Position numbers and translations under genes: made by a program. A stretch of DNA of 64,000 bases from Microbacterium sp. MYb66. GTDB lineage: Bacteria; Actinomycetota; Actinomycetes; Actinomycetales; Microbacteriaceae. Every line of letters begins with the position of its first letter. Position 1 is the first letter of the stretch. Positions 14,589 to 24,883 of this stretch are shown one piece after another. The notes under the pieces are model-generated. The model was not told the origin of the DNA. It saw nothing but the letters and a program-made list of their open reading frames with translations, and made no database searches. Where the stretch lies: positions 248,001-312,000 of the forward strand of contig NZ_PCOV01000003.1 of NCBI RefSeq assembly GCF_002979435.1, in the 5' to 3' direction.

Positions 14589-17243
14589 TCAGCCGGCCGG
14601 TGTCAGCACCAGGGTGTCGACGGCGGCAGCCTTCACCGCCTCGGCGGAATACGCCCACGGCTTCTGGATGCCGGCGGCCCAATCCGCCGTCTGATCGGTG
14701 TAGTGCGCGTCGAAGGCGTGACCGGAGGCGCCGGTGAGGTGGTTCCAGGTCGAGGCGTCGAAGTCGGCCAGGTCGACGACCATGCGCATCGAGGGCACCG
14801 TGGTCGTGGTGTACGAGACGCCGAGCTCCCAGCCGGTCGCGTTCACCACCGACGCTCCCCCGCCCACCGGGTACGGTCCGCGGTTGAACAGCGCCTCGAT
14901 GGGGGCGATGCCCGACGAGCCGAGCGTGTCGCTGGTGAGGGTGATCGCGTGCAGGTCGCCCCAGTTCCAGCGGGCGGTCGTCGTGCCCTGAAGGGCCGAG
15001 AGCTCGTCGTACGCCTCCTCCGCCGACAGTGCGAGCATCTGCTCCATCCCGTCGACGTCGATCTGCTCGTTGGTCCAGAGCGGATCGGACGGCTCCTCCA
15101 GCATGTCGCCGACGACCGTGAAGAGTCGGCCCTGTCCGTCGATGGGCAGCGGCTGCTCTCGTTCCGCGAAGATGTTCTGCACGAGATTCGACCACAGCAC
15201 GTTGGCGTACGCCGCCGCGGGCGAGGATGCCGTGTTCTGCGCATCCCACGACCGGAGCAGGTCGACGGCCTCGGCCGGTCCCGCGCCGGAGACCTCGACG
15301 TCGCTCATCGCCGTCGCGAGCTGCTTGCCGATCCACATCTCGCTGTCCATCTGGATGTCGCGCATGTCCTGCGCGACCAGAGGGGCCGCCGCCGACCGGC
15401 GCTCGATCAGGTGCGCGATGCGGGCGGCCCGGTACCCGTAGTCCCAGTCCCGGGAGAGGAAGTACTCGTAGTCGTCGGTCACGATCGCGTTGTTCGCGGT
15501 GACGATGTATCCGGAGTCGGGGTTGTACGCCACGGGCAGCTCCTCGAAGGGGATGAAGCCCGTCCAGTCGTAGCTGCTGTCCCACCCCGGCTGCGGCATC
15601 CACCCGTCGCCTGCGCCGCGGATCGGCAGGCGTCCCGGCGTCTGATAGCCGATGTTGCCCTCGACGTCGGCGTAGACGAGGTTCTGCGCCGGCACGTCGA
15701 AGAGCGAGGCGGCGTGACGGAAATCGTCGAAGTTCTGCGCGGTGGAGAGGGCGAAGATCGCCGTCGCCGCGGTGCCCGGGTCGAGCGCCGTCCACCGGAG
15801 GCTGACCGCGTACTCGGCGTCGTCCTCTGCGGCGGGGAGCGGGGCGGGCGGGGTGCCGACGTCTGCATCGAGCGCGGGCGCCGGGTCTTCGGCGATCGCG
15901 GTGAAGTCGTCGGTGAGTCCGGAGATGATGGGGCCGTGCACGGTCGAGCGGATGGTCAGCTCGATGTCGTCGCCGCCCGCGACCTTGATCGTCTCGCTGC
16001 TCTCCTCGAGCGGGACCAGCACGCCGTCGCGCCAGTACTCGTCGCCTTCGATCCGCTCGATGTAGAGATCGGTGACGTCGGTGGTGAGGTTCGTGAAGCC
16101 CCAGGCGACGTGCTGGTTGTGTCCGATCACGATGCCGGGCAGGCCTGAGAACGAGAAGCCTCCGACGTCGAACGGGCACGCCTCGTTCACGGTCGAGCAC
16201 TTCAGCTGCACCTGGTACCAGACCGAGGGGAGGGATGCTCCGAGGTGCGGGTCGTTCGCGAGCAGAGGCATGCCGGATTCGGTGAGGGATCCCGAGACGA
16301 CCCAGGAGTTGGAGCCGACCCCCTCGCCGACGTCGCCGACGAGCACGCTCGCGGCCTCGATCACGCTCGACGTCTCCTGCCATTCGATGGTCGTGGACGC
16401 CTGCTGGATCTCGCCGTCCGGCTCCGCGGGCGTGTAGGCGGCCGGCTCGGCGTCGGTGTCGATCGCCGGCACCGTGGAGATCTTGGGGACGATCACCGGG
16501 TTCTCGGCGAACGGGTAGGCGGGGTAGAGCTTGTCGAGGATCTCGCCGGTCTCCTCGTCATCCGAACCGGAGCCCAGCTCGGCGGCGAGGAGCGACCGCT
16601 CGGTCTCGTCCTCGATGTTGCCGCGGAGGTCCCAGGCCATGGCCTTGAGCCAGGCCACCGAGTCCGCGGGCTCCCACGGCTCGGGCGCGTAGTCGGGGTT
16701 CTGCACGCCGAGCACGGCGTACTCGAGCGACAGCTCGGCGCCGGAGCGCGATGCCAGGTAGGCGTTGACGCCGTCGGCGTAGGCTTCGTAGTAGCCGCGG
16801 GTGGTGTCGTCCATGGCCTCGACTTCGGCCTCTGCCACCGTGCGCCAGCCGAGCGTGCGCAGGAACGCGTCGGTGCCCGCCTGCGACTCCCCGAACATCT
16901 CGGCCACGCGCCCCGCGGTGACGTGCCGGCGGAAGTCCATCTCGAAGAACCGATCCTGCGCATGCACGAAGCCCTCGGCGTAGAACAGGTCATCGGTCGA
17001 GTCGGCCGTGATCGTCGGGATGCCGCGGTCGTCGCGCTGCACCGTGACCTCGGCCTGCAGGCCGTCGAGCTCGATCGAGCCCGAGGTCTGCGGGAAGGAA
17101 CGCTGGATCGTCCACGTCACGAAGAACGCCGCGGCCACGGCGATCACGACGATGCCGGCCACCACGAGGAACGCGATGCGTCCGATGCGGACGCCCCGAG
17201 AAGGGCGCGTGGGTACGGCGGATACCTGCGAATCGGTCGTCAT
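14589..17243 (-). CDS. Penicillin-acylase-family (Ntn hydrolase) membrane-anchored protein
   Basis: An 884-residue amidohydrolase precursor of the penicillin/aculeacin/AHL-acylase family, which hydrolyses side-chain amides. A single transmembrane anchor at residues about 22-45 follows a short cytoplasmic tail and points the enzyme outside the cell. The alpha-chain part carries DDRGIPTITADS and YAEGFVHAQDRFFEMDFRRH. Autocleavage should occur before Ser311 in GEGVGSNSWVVSG, making Ser311 the N-terminal nucleophile of the beta chain. The beta chain has the expected LLANDPHLG and PGIVIGHNQHVAWGFTN motifs. The length fits the family (about 800-900). The ATG at 17243 is used. Actual substrates could be acyl-homoserine lactones, lipopeptides or other amides. 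Confidence 0.9.
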   Translation of the reverse strand: MTTDSQVSAVPTRPSRGVRIGRIAFLVVAGIVVIAVAAAFFVTWTIQRSFPQTSGSIELDGLQAEVTVQRDDRGIPTITADSTDDLFYAEGFVHAQDRFFEMDFRRHVTAGRVAEMFGESQAGTDAFLRTLGWRTVAEAEVEAMDDTTRGYYEAYADGVNAYLASRSGAELSLEYAVLGVQNPDYAPEPWEPADSVAWLKAMAWDLRGNIEDETERSLLAAELGSGSDDEETGEILDKLYPAYPFAENPVIVPKISTVPAIDTDAEPAAYTPAEPDGEIQQASTTIEWQETSSVIEAASVLVGDVGEGVGSNSWVVSGSLTESGMPLLANDPHLGASLPSVWYQVQLKCSTVNEACPFDVGGFSFSGLPGIVIGHNQHVAWGFTNLTTDVTDLYIERIEGDEYWRDGVLVPLEESSETIKVAGGDDIELTIRSTVHGPIISGLTDDFTAIAEDPAPALDADVGTPPAPLPAAEDDAEYAVSLRWTALDPGTAATAIFALSTAQNFDDFRHAASLFDVPAQNLVYADVEGNIGYQTPGRLPIRGAGDGWMPQPGWDSSYDWTGFIPFEELPVAYNPDSGYIVTANNAIVTDDYEYFLSRDWDYGYRAARIAHLIERRSAAAPLVAQDMRDIQMDSEMWIGKQLATAMSDVEVSGAGPAEAVDLLRSWDAQNTASSPAAAYANVLWSNLVQNIFAEREQPLPIDGQGRLFTVVGDMLEEPSDPLWTNEQIDVDGMEQMLALSAEEAYDELSALQGTTTARWNWGDLHAITLTSDTLGSSGIAPIEALFNRGPYPVGGGASVVNATGWELGVSYTTTTVPSMRMVVDLADFDASTWNHLTGASGHAFDAHYTDQTADWAAGIQKPWAYSAEAVKAAAVDTLVLTPAG

Positions 17244-17322
17244 CGTCGAGAACTCTTTCGGGTAGACAGGTGGAACTCAGTCCCACCGAGCCCCAGTGCG
17301 CGTATCAGGGTCGCGCCTTCGC

Positions 17323-17328
17323 ATCATA
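17323..17328 (-). promoter_or_regulatory. Possible -10 element upstream of the acylase gene
   Basis: TATGAT on the minus strand is close to consensus and lies in the 131-base gap between the YhgE gene and the acylase start. It would give a leader of about 73 bases. No clear -35 is visible. Confidence 0.3.
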
Positions 17329-17374
17329 TCCGCCCGAGCGCTCGCCGCGGAGCGTTCCGCGATGAGGGCTCGGA

Positions 17375-19210
17375 TCATCCGATCAGGCTCGGCTGCAGAT
17401 CGCGCAGGGTACGGCGGTGCGTCATCCGCGTCACGCCGATCATCGCGAAGAGCAGCGCGCCGACCAGCCACATCCCGAGGACCGCCAGATCCCAGCCGGC
17501 GCGCGCATAGTCGCCGCCGTACATGAGCTGTCTCATCGCATCGACGACGTAGCCCAGGGGGAGGACGTGATGGAGGGCCGCGAGAGGGGCGGGCAGCGTC
17601 TGCCAGGGGAACGTGCCTCCGGCGGTGACCAGTTGCAGCACCATCAGGACCAGGCCGAGGAACTGCCCCACCGACCCGAGCCAGACGTTGAGCGCGAGGA
17701 TGATCGCCGCGAACGTGGCCGACGCGAACACCATGACGCCGAGAGTCCCGAGCGGGTGATCGAAGGTGAAGCCGAGCGTGACGGCGAGGATGCCCATGAG
17801 TCCGAGCATCTGCACGGCCCCGAGCATCGCCGGCGTCAGCCACCCGGCGAGCGTGATGCGGAGAGGGGAGTGCAGGGCCGTGATCGCGCGCCGGGAGATC
17901 GGCTTCACGATCAGGAACAGGGCGTAGATGCCGATCCAGGCAGAGAGCGCGGCGAAGAACGGGGCGAGGCCCGCGCCGTAGTCCTCGGCGGAGGCGACCT
18001 TGTCGCTGGACACCTTCACCGGGTCGGCGATCGTGTCCGCCTGCAGGGAGCGCAGCTCCGGGGTGGATGCCGGGATCGCGTCGACGCCGTCGGACAGGCC
18101 GTCACGCAGTTCGGCGGTTCCGGAGGCGAGGGTCGCGAGTCCGTCGCGCAACTGCACGGCACCCTCGTCGGCCGCGGAGGCGCCGGTCGCGACCGTCCCC
18201 GCCCCGGTCGCGAGGTCGGCGGCGCCGGACGCGAGAGACGCCGCGCCGGACGCGAGCTGGTCGACCTTGCCGACCGCGCTCTGCACCTGCGTGTTGCCCT
18301 CCTGCAGGCGCGCGCCGAGCGGGTCGAGCTTCGCCAGGACCTGGTCGATCTCCTCGGGAGTCAGGCCCTGCTGCGCCAGAGCAGCGGCGATGTCGGCGCG
18401 CACCTGGGGCAGCGCGTTCGCGGCCTGCTGGACGGCGGTTCCGGCACGGTCGGCGACGTCGGCGAGCTGCCGGTTTCCCGCACTCACCTGCTGCGCTCCG
18501 TTCGCGAGCGTCTGCGCGCCTGCGGCGAGCTGTGCCGTGCCTGCCGCGAGCTGCGCGGTCCCGTCGGCGAGCGTCGAGCTGCCGGATGCCGCGGTGCTCG
18601 CCCCGTCCGCGAGCTGCGTCGCGCCGTCGGTCGCGGTGACGAGGCTGTCGCGCACGTCGCTCAGCCCGGTGAGCAGCCGCTCGGCCGCCTCGCTGCCGAC
18701 CATCTCGGCGACCGAGCTGCGGATCTTCTCCACGGCCTGCGTGCCCATCGACGAGGCGAGATAGTTGTTCGCGTCGTTGGTCTCGAGCTCGATCCGGGCC
18801 TGATGCGGGTCGTCGCCGGCCGCCGAGGTGAGCGCCGCCGAGAAGTCGGCCGGGATCGTCACGGTGAAGTCGACGGTGCCGTGCCGCAGTGCCTCGGCAG
18901 CCTCATCCGCCGGCATCCGCTGCCAGTCGAAGGCATTGCCCTCGATGAGGTTCTCGGCCACATCGTCGCCGTAGTTCACGGTCTCACCGGAAGCCGGCTC
19001 CGTGCCGGTGGTGGGGGCGGGAGCGCCCTCGTCGTCGACCACGAGCGCCACGGGCACCTCGGGGAACTTGGCGTACGGGTCCTGGTTCGCCCAGAGGTAG
19101 AGGCCGCCGTAGAGGATCGGCACGCAGATCAGCGCGACGAGGGCGACGATGCCCATCCTGCTCGCGGTGAGTCGCCGGAGTTCGGCGGCGATCATGGCGG
19201 GAACCTTCAT
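17375..19210 (-). CDS. YhgE/Pip-domain membrane protein
   Basis: A 611-residue protein of the YhgE / phage-infection-protein family, related to ABC-2-type permeases. One N-terminal helix (about 20-42) is followed by a large external domain. Residues about 190-400 of this domain are a low-complexity repeat of xLAxGAxxLAxGA heptads, a predicted long helical bundle or coiled coil typical of Pip proteins. The last 200 residues hold about five helices (with FFAALSAWIGIYALFLIVKP). Relatives act as phage receptors in Lactococcus and in secretion-linked functions in Gram-positives. The ATG overlaps the upstream ABC-like gene (ATGA), and TetR, ABC-like and YhgE genes form one operon. Confidence 0.87.
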   Translation of the reverse strand: MKVPAMIAAELRRLTASRMGIVALVALICVPILYGGLYLWANQDPYAKFPEVPVALVVDDEGAPAPTTGTEPASGETVNYGDDVAENLIEGNAFDWQRMPADEAAEALRHGTVDFTVTIPADFSAALTSAAGDDPHQARIELETNDANNYLASSMGTQAVEKIRSSVAEMVGSEAAERLLTGLSDVRDSLVTATDGATQLADGASTAASGSSTLADGTAQLAAGTAQLAAGAQTLANGAQQVSAGNRQLADVADRAGTAVQQAANALPQVRADIAAALAQQGLTPEEIDQVLAKLDPLGARLQEGNTQVQSAVGKVDQLASGAASLASGAADLATGAGTVATGASAADEGAVQLRDGLATLASGTAELRDGLSDGVDAIPASTPELRSLQADTIADPVKVSSDKVASAEDYGAGLAPFFAALSAWIGIYALFLIVKPISRRAITALHSPLRITLAGWLTPAMLGAVQMLGLMGILAVTLGFTFDHPLGTLGVMVFASATFAAIILALNVWLGSVGQFLGLVLMVLQLVTAGGTFPWQTLPAPLAALHHVLPLGYVVDAMRQLMYGGDYARAGWDLAVLGMWLVGALLFAMIGVTRMTHRRTLRDLQPSLIG

Positions 19211-19947
19211 CGCGCGTCTCCGTTCTCTTCGGGGGTGGAGGTGTCGGGGGGCTCGGGGGAGGATTCCTCGATCTCCGGCGCGTCCTGGTCCCGGGCATCG
19301 GCTTCATCGAGCACGAGCGGCTCGACCGGGCCGGAGGCGTCGATCGCCTCGAACTCGTGCATCCGCTCCAGGGCGACGGCCGCGGAGCCGCCGATGATCA
19401 CGAGCATCGCGTAGCCGCGGTCGGCGAACTCGCCGGCGATGCGCCACCAGCCGTCCGGGCTCCCCCCGTGGCGGTCGGGGGAGACGAGGACGATGCCTTC
19501 CACTCCCGACCTCAGCACGGCGAGCTCGCAGAGGATGCGGACGCGGGCGGCGGGATCGATGGTGCCGATCGGCACGGAGGCGAGATCGGCGAAGCCCAGC
19601 CGTGCGAGCCACCGTCGGGCGTGCAGCGGCGTCGCGCCGACGCCGGCGAACATCAGTTCCTCCCCGACCACGCCCGCGAGGGCGATGTCGGGATGCGGGT
19701 CGCTGACGTCGGGCGCGTCGACCAGCGCCACTCGGCGACGCAGCGTCTTCGCGTCGTCTGCGCCGTCGATGCTCACCCGCCCGGTGTCGGGACGCATGCG
19801 ACCGCTCGCGATCAGGCCGAGCACGGTCGGACGCTGTTCGGTCTCGGCGAGGGCGAAGCGCACGGACCCGGTGTGGAACTCCAGCGACATCGGTGGAAGA
19901 GCCTGGCCGTTGCGGCCCTTGCTCACGTCCTGCAGTGCGATCTTCAT
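19207..19947 (-). CDS. Degenerate ABC-ATPase-like protein (pseudo-ATPase)
   Basis: A 246-residue protein laid out like an ABC-transporter ATPase but lacking its catalytic motifs. The beginning KIALQDVSKGRNGQALPPMS and the stretch TVLGLIASGRMRPDTGRVS align with the regions flanking a normal Walker A. The P-loop itself (residues 34-41) reads AETEQRPT, with no glycines and no Lys. The LSGGQ region near 128-137 reads GTIDPAARVR. The Walker B region (152-158) reads IVLVSPD instead of LLLDEP. About 45 C-terminal residues are acidic and Pro-rich. Codon use is normal and both ends overlap neighbours by four bases, so the gene is intact. It is probably a non-hydrolysing partner of the YhgE protein; that role is inference. 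Confidence 0.72.
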   Translation of the reverse strand: MKIALQDVSKGRNGQALPPMSLEFHTGSVRFALAETEQRPTVLGLIASGRMRPDTGRVSIDGADDAKTLRRRVALVDAPDVSDPHPDIALAGVVGEELMFAGVGATPLHARRWLARLGFADLASVPIGTIDPAARVRILCELAVLRSGVEGIVLVSPDRHGGSPDGWWRIAGEFADRGYAMLVIIGGSAAVALERMHEFEAIDASGPVEPLVLDEADARDQDAPEIEESSPEPPDTSTPEENGDAR

Positions 19948-20606
19948 GCGCGGCCCTCGCGGTCGGTGGTGGAGGCGTCGGAGTTCACGTCGGCGACGGC
20001 GGACGCGCCGATGTCGGGATGCTGGGTGAGGAGCTCATCGGCTTCGCGCCAGGACAGGCCGGCGATGCTCAGCACCGCACGCACCGCGAGGTCCGCCGCA
20101 CCCGTGCTCGCGGCATCCGTCCGGGAGATGACGGTGCGGGCCATCTCCTCGATCAGTCGAGCGAGCGTGGGGGCGGCGAGGTCGGTGCGGAAGCTGCCGT
20201 CGTCCTGACCGCGGCGCACGAGTGCCGCCACGGTGCGCCGCAGCGGGGCGAGCGCCGCCGCGGTGTGCTCGACGTGCGTCTCGTCGAGGGCGAGCGCGGC
20301 CGCGACCTGCACATGCGCGGCGTCGCGCCAGAGGAGGGCGGCCAGACGAGCCAGCGCGAGGCGGGCGTCGGTGTCGTCGACCGAGGCGGCGATGGCGTTG
20401 AAGCGCGGTGTCCCGCTCGAGATGAGCTCGCGGATGAGCGCGTCGCGGTCGTCGAAGTGTCCGTACAGGGTGCGGCGCGAGAGGCCGGCGCTGCGGGCGA
20501 TGACATCGATGGAGGCGTGCGGATCGAGCGCGAGGGTCGAGCGGGCGGCGGACAGGATGCCGGCACGGTTCTCGACGGCGTCGCGGCGGGGTGCACGAGT
20601 GGTCAT
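19944..20606 (-). CDS. TetR-family regulator of the YhgE operon
   Basis: A 220-residue regulator. The N-terminal helix-turn-helix reads SIDVIARSAGLSRRTLYGHF around residues 32-51, with FDDRDALIRELIS starting the next helix. The ligand domain has no recognisable family. The start ATG at 20606 (MTTRAPRR) is chosen over an in-frame ATG at 20642, because a TATTCT -10 box lies six bases before it and the upstream codons would lie within the operator. The stop overlaps the ABC-like gene by four bases. A palindrome over the -35 region suggests autorepression of the whole operon. Confidence 0.88.
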   Translation of the reverse strand: MTTRAPRRDAVENRAGILSAARSTLALDPHASIDVIARSAGLSRRTLYGHFDDRDALIRELISSGTPRFNAIAASVDDTDARLALARLAALLWRDAAHVQVAAALALDETHVEHTAAALAPLRRTVAALVRRGQDDGSFRTDLAAPTLARLIEEMARTVISRTDAASTGAADLAVRAVLSIAGLSWREADELLTQHPDIGASAVADVNSDASTTDREGRA

Positions 20607-20612
20607 GGAGCA

Positions 20613-20618
20613 AGAATA
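20613..20618 (-). promoter_or_regulatory. -10 element of the TetR-YhgE operon (leaderless)
   Basis: TATTCT, six bases before the ATG at 20606. A -35-like TTGCAC lies at 20637-20642 with an 18-base spacer, inside the palindrome. Confidence 0.55.
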
Positions 20619-20625
20619 CTTATCA

Positions 20626-20641
20626 TGCACATATTTGTGCA
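20626..20641. promoter_or_regulatory. Probable TetR autoregulatory operator
   Basis: TGCACA-TATT-TGTGCA is a perfect 16-base inverted repeat covering the -35 region and spacer of the TetR promoter. Its placement predicts repression by blocking RNA polymerase. It is A/T-richer than its surroundings. Confidence 0.6.
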
Positions 20642-20695
20642 AGATACTCGAGCCGATTCACAGCATCCGCTCCGATGGCGACGGGTCGCGACACG

Positions 20696-20731
20696 CTGAG
20701 GGGGTGGATGCCGAAGCATCCACCCCCTCAG
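20696..20731 (-). terminator. Strong hairpin after argG
   Basis: A perfect 16-base-pair stem (CTGAGGGGGTGGATGC and its complement) closes a CGAA tetraloop, 24 bases after the argG stop on the minus strand. There is no long T-run, which is common for terminators in high-G+C actinomycetes. Confidence 0.75.
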
Positions 20732-20754
20732 AGGTTCGTCCGTGCGGTGAACCG

Positions 20755-23131
<2,377 letters not shown>

Positions 23132-23168
23132 ACGACGGCACCCGGCGACGAGGCGCGACGCCGGAGCG

Positions 23169-23576
23169 TCAGTCCTTGCCGCGGAAGGCGTCTCGTCGGA
23201 CGCTGCGACCCGCGATGCTGTCGATGCGGAACGTCAGCGGGAGATCGCGATCGTCACCCGCCCACGGGTGCACCCGAGCGGCGATGCCTTCAGCCTCTTC
23301 TGCGGACGCCCTCGACAGCGTGCCGTGCATCAGCACGCTCCATCCCGTGGTCCCGATCGGATCGTGGTAATCCACCTCGAACGACATCTCCGCCGGTTCG
23401 TCGACGAGGGAGGCGAGCAGGCCGTCGGGGGCGGTGCGCAGAAGCAGGTCGTGACCGGAGACGGCGTAGTTCACGGGATGGATCTGCACCCGCCCCTCGT
23501 GGACGAACCCGATTCGGCCGATCGTGGTGGTGGCCAGCAGCTCGTAGGACTGCTGCTCTTCGAGTACTCGGATCAT
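23169..23576 (-). CDS. Pyridoxamine 5'-phosphate-oxidase-fold protein
   Basis: A 135-residue split-barrel flavin-binding protein. The stretch LATTTIGRIGFVHEGRVQIHPVNYAVSG is the typical N-terminal strand pair of small actinobacterial PPOx-family proteins (PNPOx-like), which bind FMN or F420 and are mostly of unknown substrate. FEVDYHDPIGTTGWSVLMHG follows as expected. The start is ATG 23576, with a GGAAGG ribosome site about nine bases upstream and a TAGCCT -10 box further back. It is convergent with the ZIP-like gene. Confidence 0.82.
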   Translation of the reverse strand: MIRVLEEQQSYELLATTTIGRIGFVHEGRVQIHPVNYAVSGHDLLLRTAPDGLLASLVDEPAEMSFEVDYHDPIGTTGWSVLMHGTLSRASAEEAEGIAARVHPWAGDDRDLPLTFRIDSIAGRSVRRDAFRGKD

Positions 23577-23778
23577 TCGCGCGCACCTTCCCTCTGGCGC
23601 CAGGCTATCCAGGGTGACGCGCGCCTTCAAGGGACCCTCGGCCGGCGGAATCGGACACCCGCCATCCGGCGGTCGGGAGGCATCGGATCGGGCCCGACCG
23701 GCGGGTTATCCTCGGGTGCGGCGTGCAGGAGGCTGGCGGGACGCCGCCGCGACGGCGGCCGAGGACAAAGGAGTTCTG

Positions 23779-24750
23779 ATGACTGACACGACCCTGGCAC
23801 GCCCGCCCTTCGACCCCGAGCTCGAGGCCGCACTCGCGCTCGTCGGCGACCAGATGCCGTCCACCCTCACGGCGGAGATGATCCCGTTGCTGCGCCAGTC
23901 GCCGGTCGGCGGCGAGGAGGAGATCTTCGCGGCGCTCACGGAGCGCGGGTTCACCCATCGCGACGTGGTGATCCCCGGGCACGACCGCGACGAGATCGTC
24001 GTCTCGGTGATCGAGAAGGAGGGGCGGACGGGCACCGGGCCCGGCTTCTTCCACACGCACGGCGGCGGAATGATCATCGGCAACCGCTGGCTCGGCGTGG
24101 TCGGCTTCCTCGACTGGGCGGAGCGCTTCAACGGCGTCATCGTCACGGTCGAGTACCGTCTCGCCCCGGAGTTCCCCGATCCGTACCCGGTCGAGGACTG
24201 CTACGCCGGACTCGTCTGGACCGCCGAGCACGCCCAGGAGCTCGGCATCGACCTGTCGCGCCTGATGATCGGCGGCGCGAGCGCGGGCGGCGGCCTCGCA
24301 GCCGGAACGGCTCTGCTGGCACGCGATCGCCGGGGCCCGGACCTGATCGGACAGCTGCTCATCTATCCGATGCTCGACGACCGCGACGAATCGGTGTCGA
24401 CGCAGCAGATCGACGGCATCGGAGTCTGGGACCGCGGCTCGAACATCACCGGATGGACCGCCCTCCTCGGTGATCGCCGTGGCTCGGACGACGTCTCGAT
24501 CTACGCATCTCCGGCCAGGGCGACCGACCTCGGCGCGCTGCCGCCTGCCTTCATCGACTGCGGCAGCGCCGAGGTGTTCCGCGACGAGGATGTCGCCTAC
24601 GCCACGAAGCTCTGGGAAGCCGGCGTCCAGGCCGAGCTGCACGTCTGGGCCGGAGGCTTCCACGGCTTCGACATGTTCGCACCGCACACGGCCGTCGCGC
24701 AGGCGATGCTCGCCGCGCGGGACAACTGGGTGAACCGCCTGCTCTCCTGA
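23779..24750 (+). CDS. Alpha/beta hydrolase, HSL-type esterase
   Basis: A 323-residue carboxylesterase of the hormone-sensitive-lipase group. The HGGG oxyanion motif is in HTHGGGMIIGN. The nucleophile Ser is in IGGASAGGGLAAG, the acidic residue lies in the late DCGSAEVFRDEDV stretch, and the catalytic His is in AGGFHGFDMF. VEYRLAPEFPDPYPVEDCYAG is the usual family signature. It is cytoplasmic, with no signal peptide. The ATG at 23779 has AAGGAG at good spacing. The PucR-like regulator follows after a palindromic element. Confidence 0.9.
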   Translation: MTDTTLARPPFDPELEAALALVGDQMPSTLTAEMIPLLRQSPVGGEEEIFAALTERGFTHRDVVIPGHDRDEIVVSVIEKEGRTGTGPGFFHTHGGGMIIGNRWLGVVGFLDWAERFNGVIVTVEYRLAPEFPDPYPVEDCYAGLVWTAEHAQELGIDLSRLMIGGASAGGGLAAGTALLARDRRGPDLIGQLLIYPMLDDRDESVSTQQIDGIGVWDRGSNITGWTALLGDRRGSDDVSIYASPARATDLGALPPAFIDCGSAEVFRDEDVAYATKLWEAGVQAELHVWAGGFHGFDMFAPHTAVAQAMLAARDNWVNRLLS

Positions 24751-24778
24751 ATCAGGACCGCGTGCGCGGCTTCCTCCC

Positions 24779-24827
24779 GTCGCGCTTTCTGTCGGTTTCC
24801 GGCTCGCAGACGGACAGAAAGCGCGAC
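24779..24827. repeat. 15-bp perfect inverted repeat with 19-base loop
   Basis: GTCGCGCTTTCTGTC at 24779-24793 is exactly complementary to 24813-24827. The element lies 28 bases after the esterase stop and before the PucR-like gene. It could be a terminator for the esterase or a small mobile palindrome; no second copy is seen in the window. Confidence 0.7.
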
Positions 24828-24883
24828 GGTGGCCGGGTGCACGACCCCGTAGGGTGGAATCCCCGCGTGCGATGGAGCCCGAC

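Noticed and set aside
18060..18700. Apparent repetitive DNA within the YhgE gene
   Set aside because: The repetition follows the protein-level heptads of the Pip domain with varied codons, so it is a protein repeat and not a DNA repeat.
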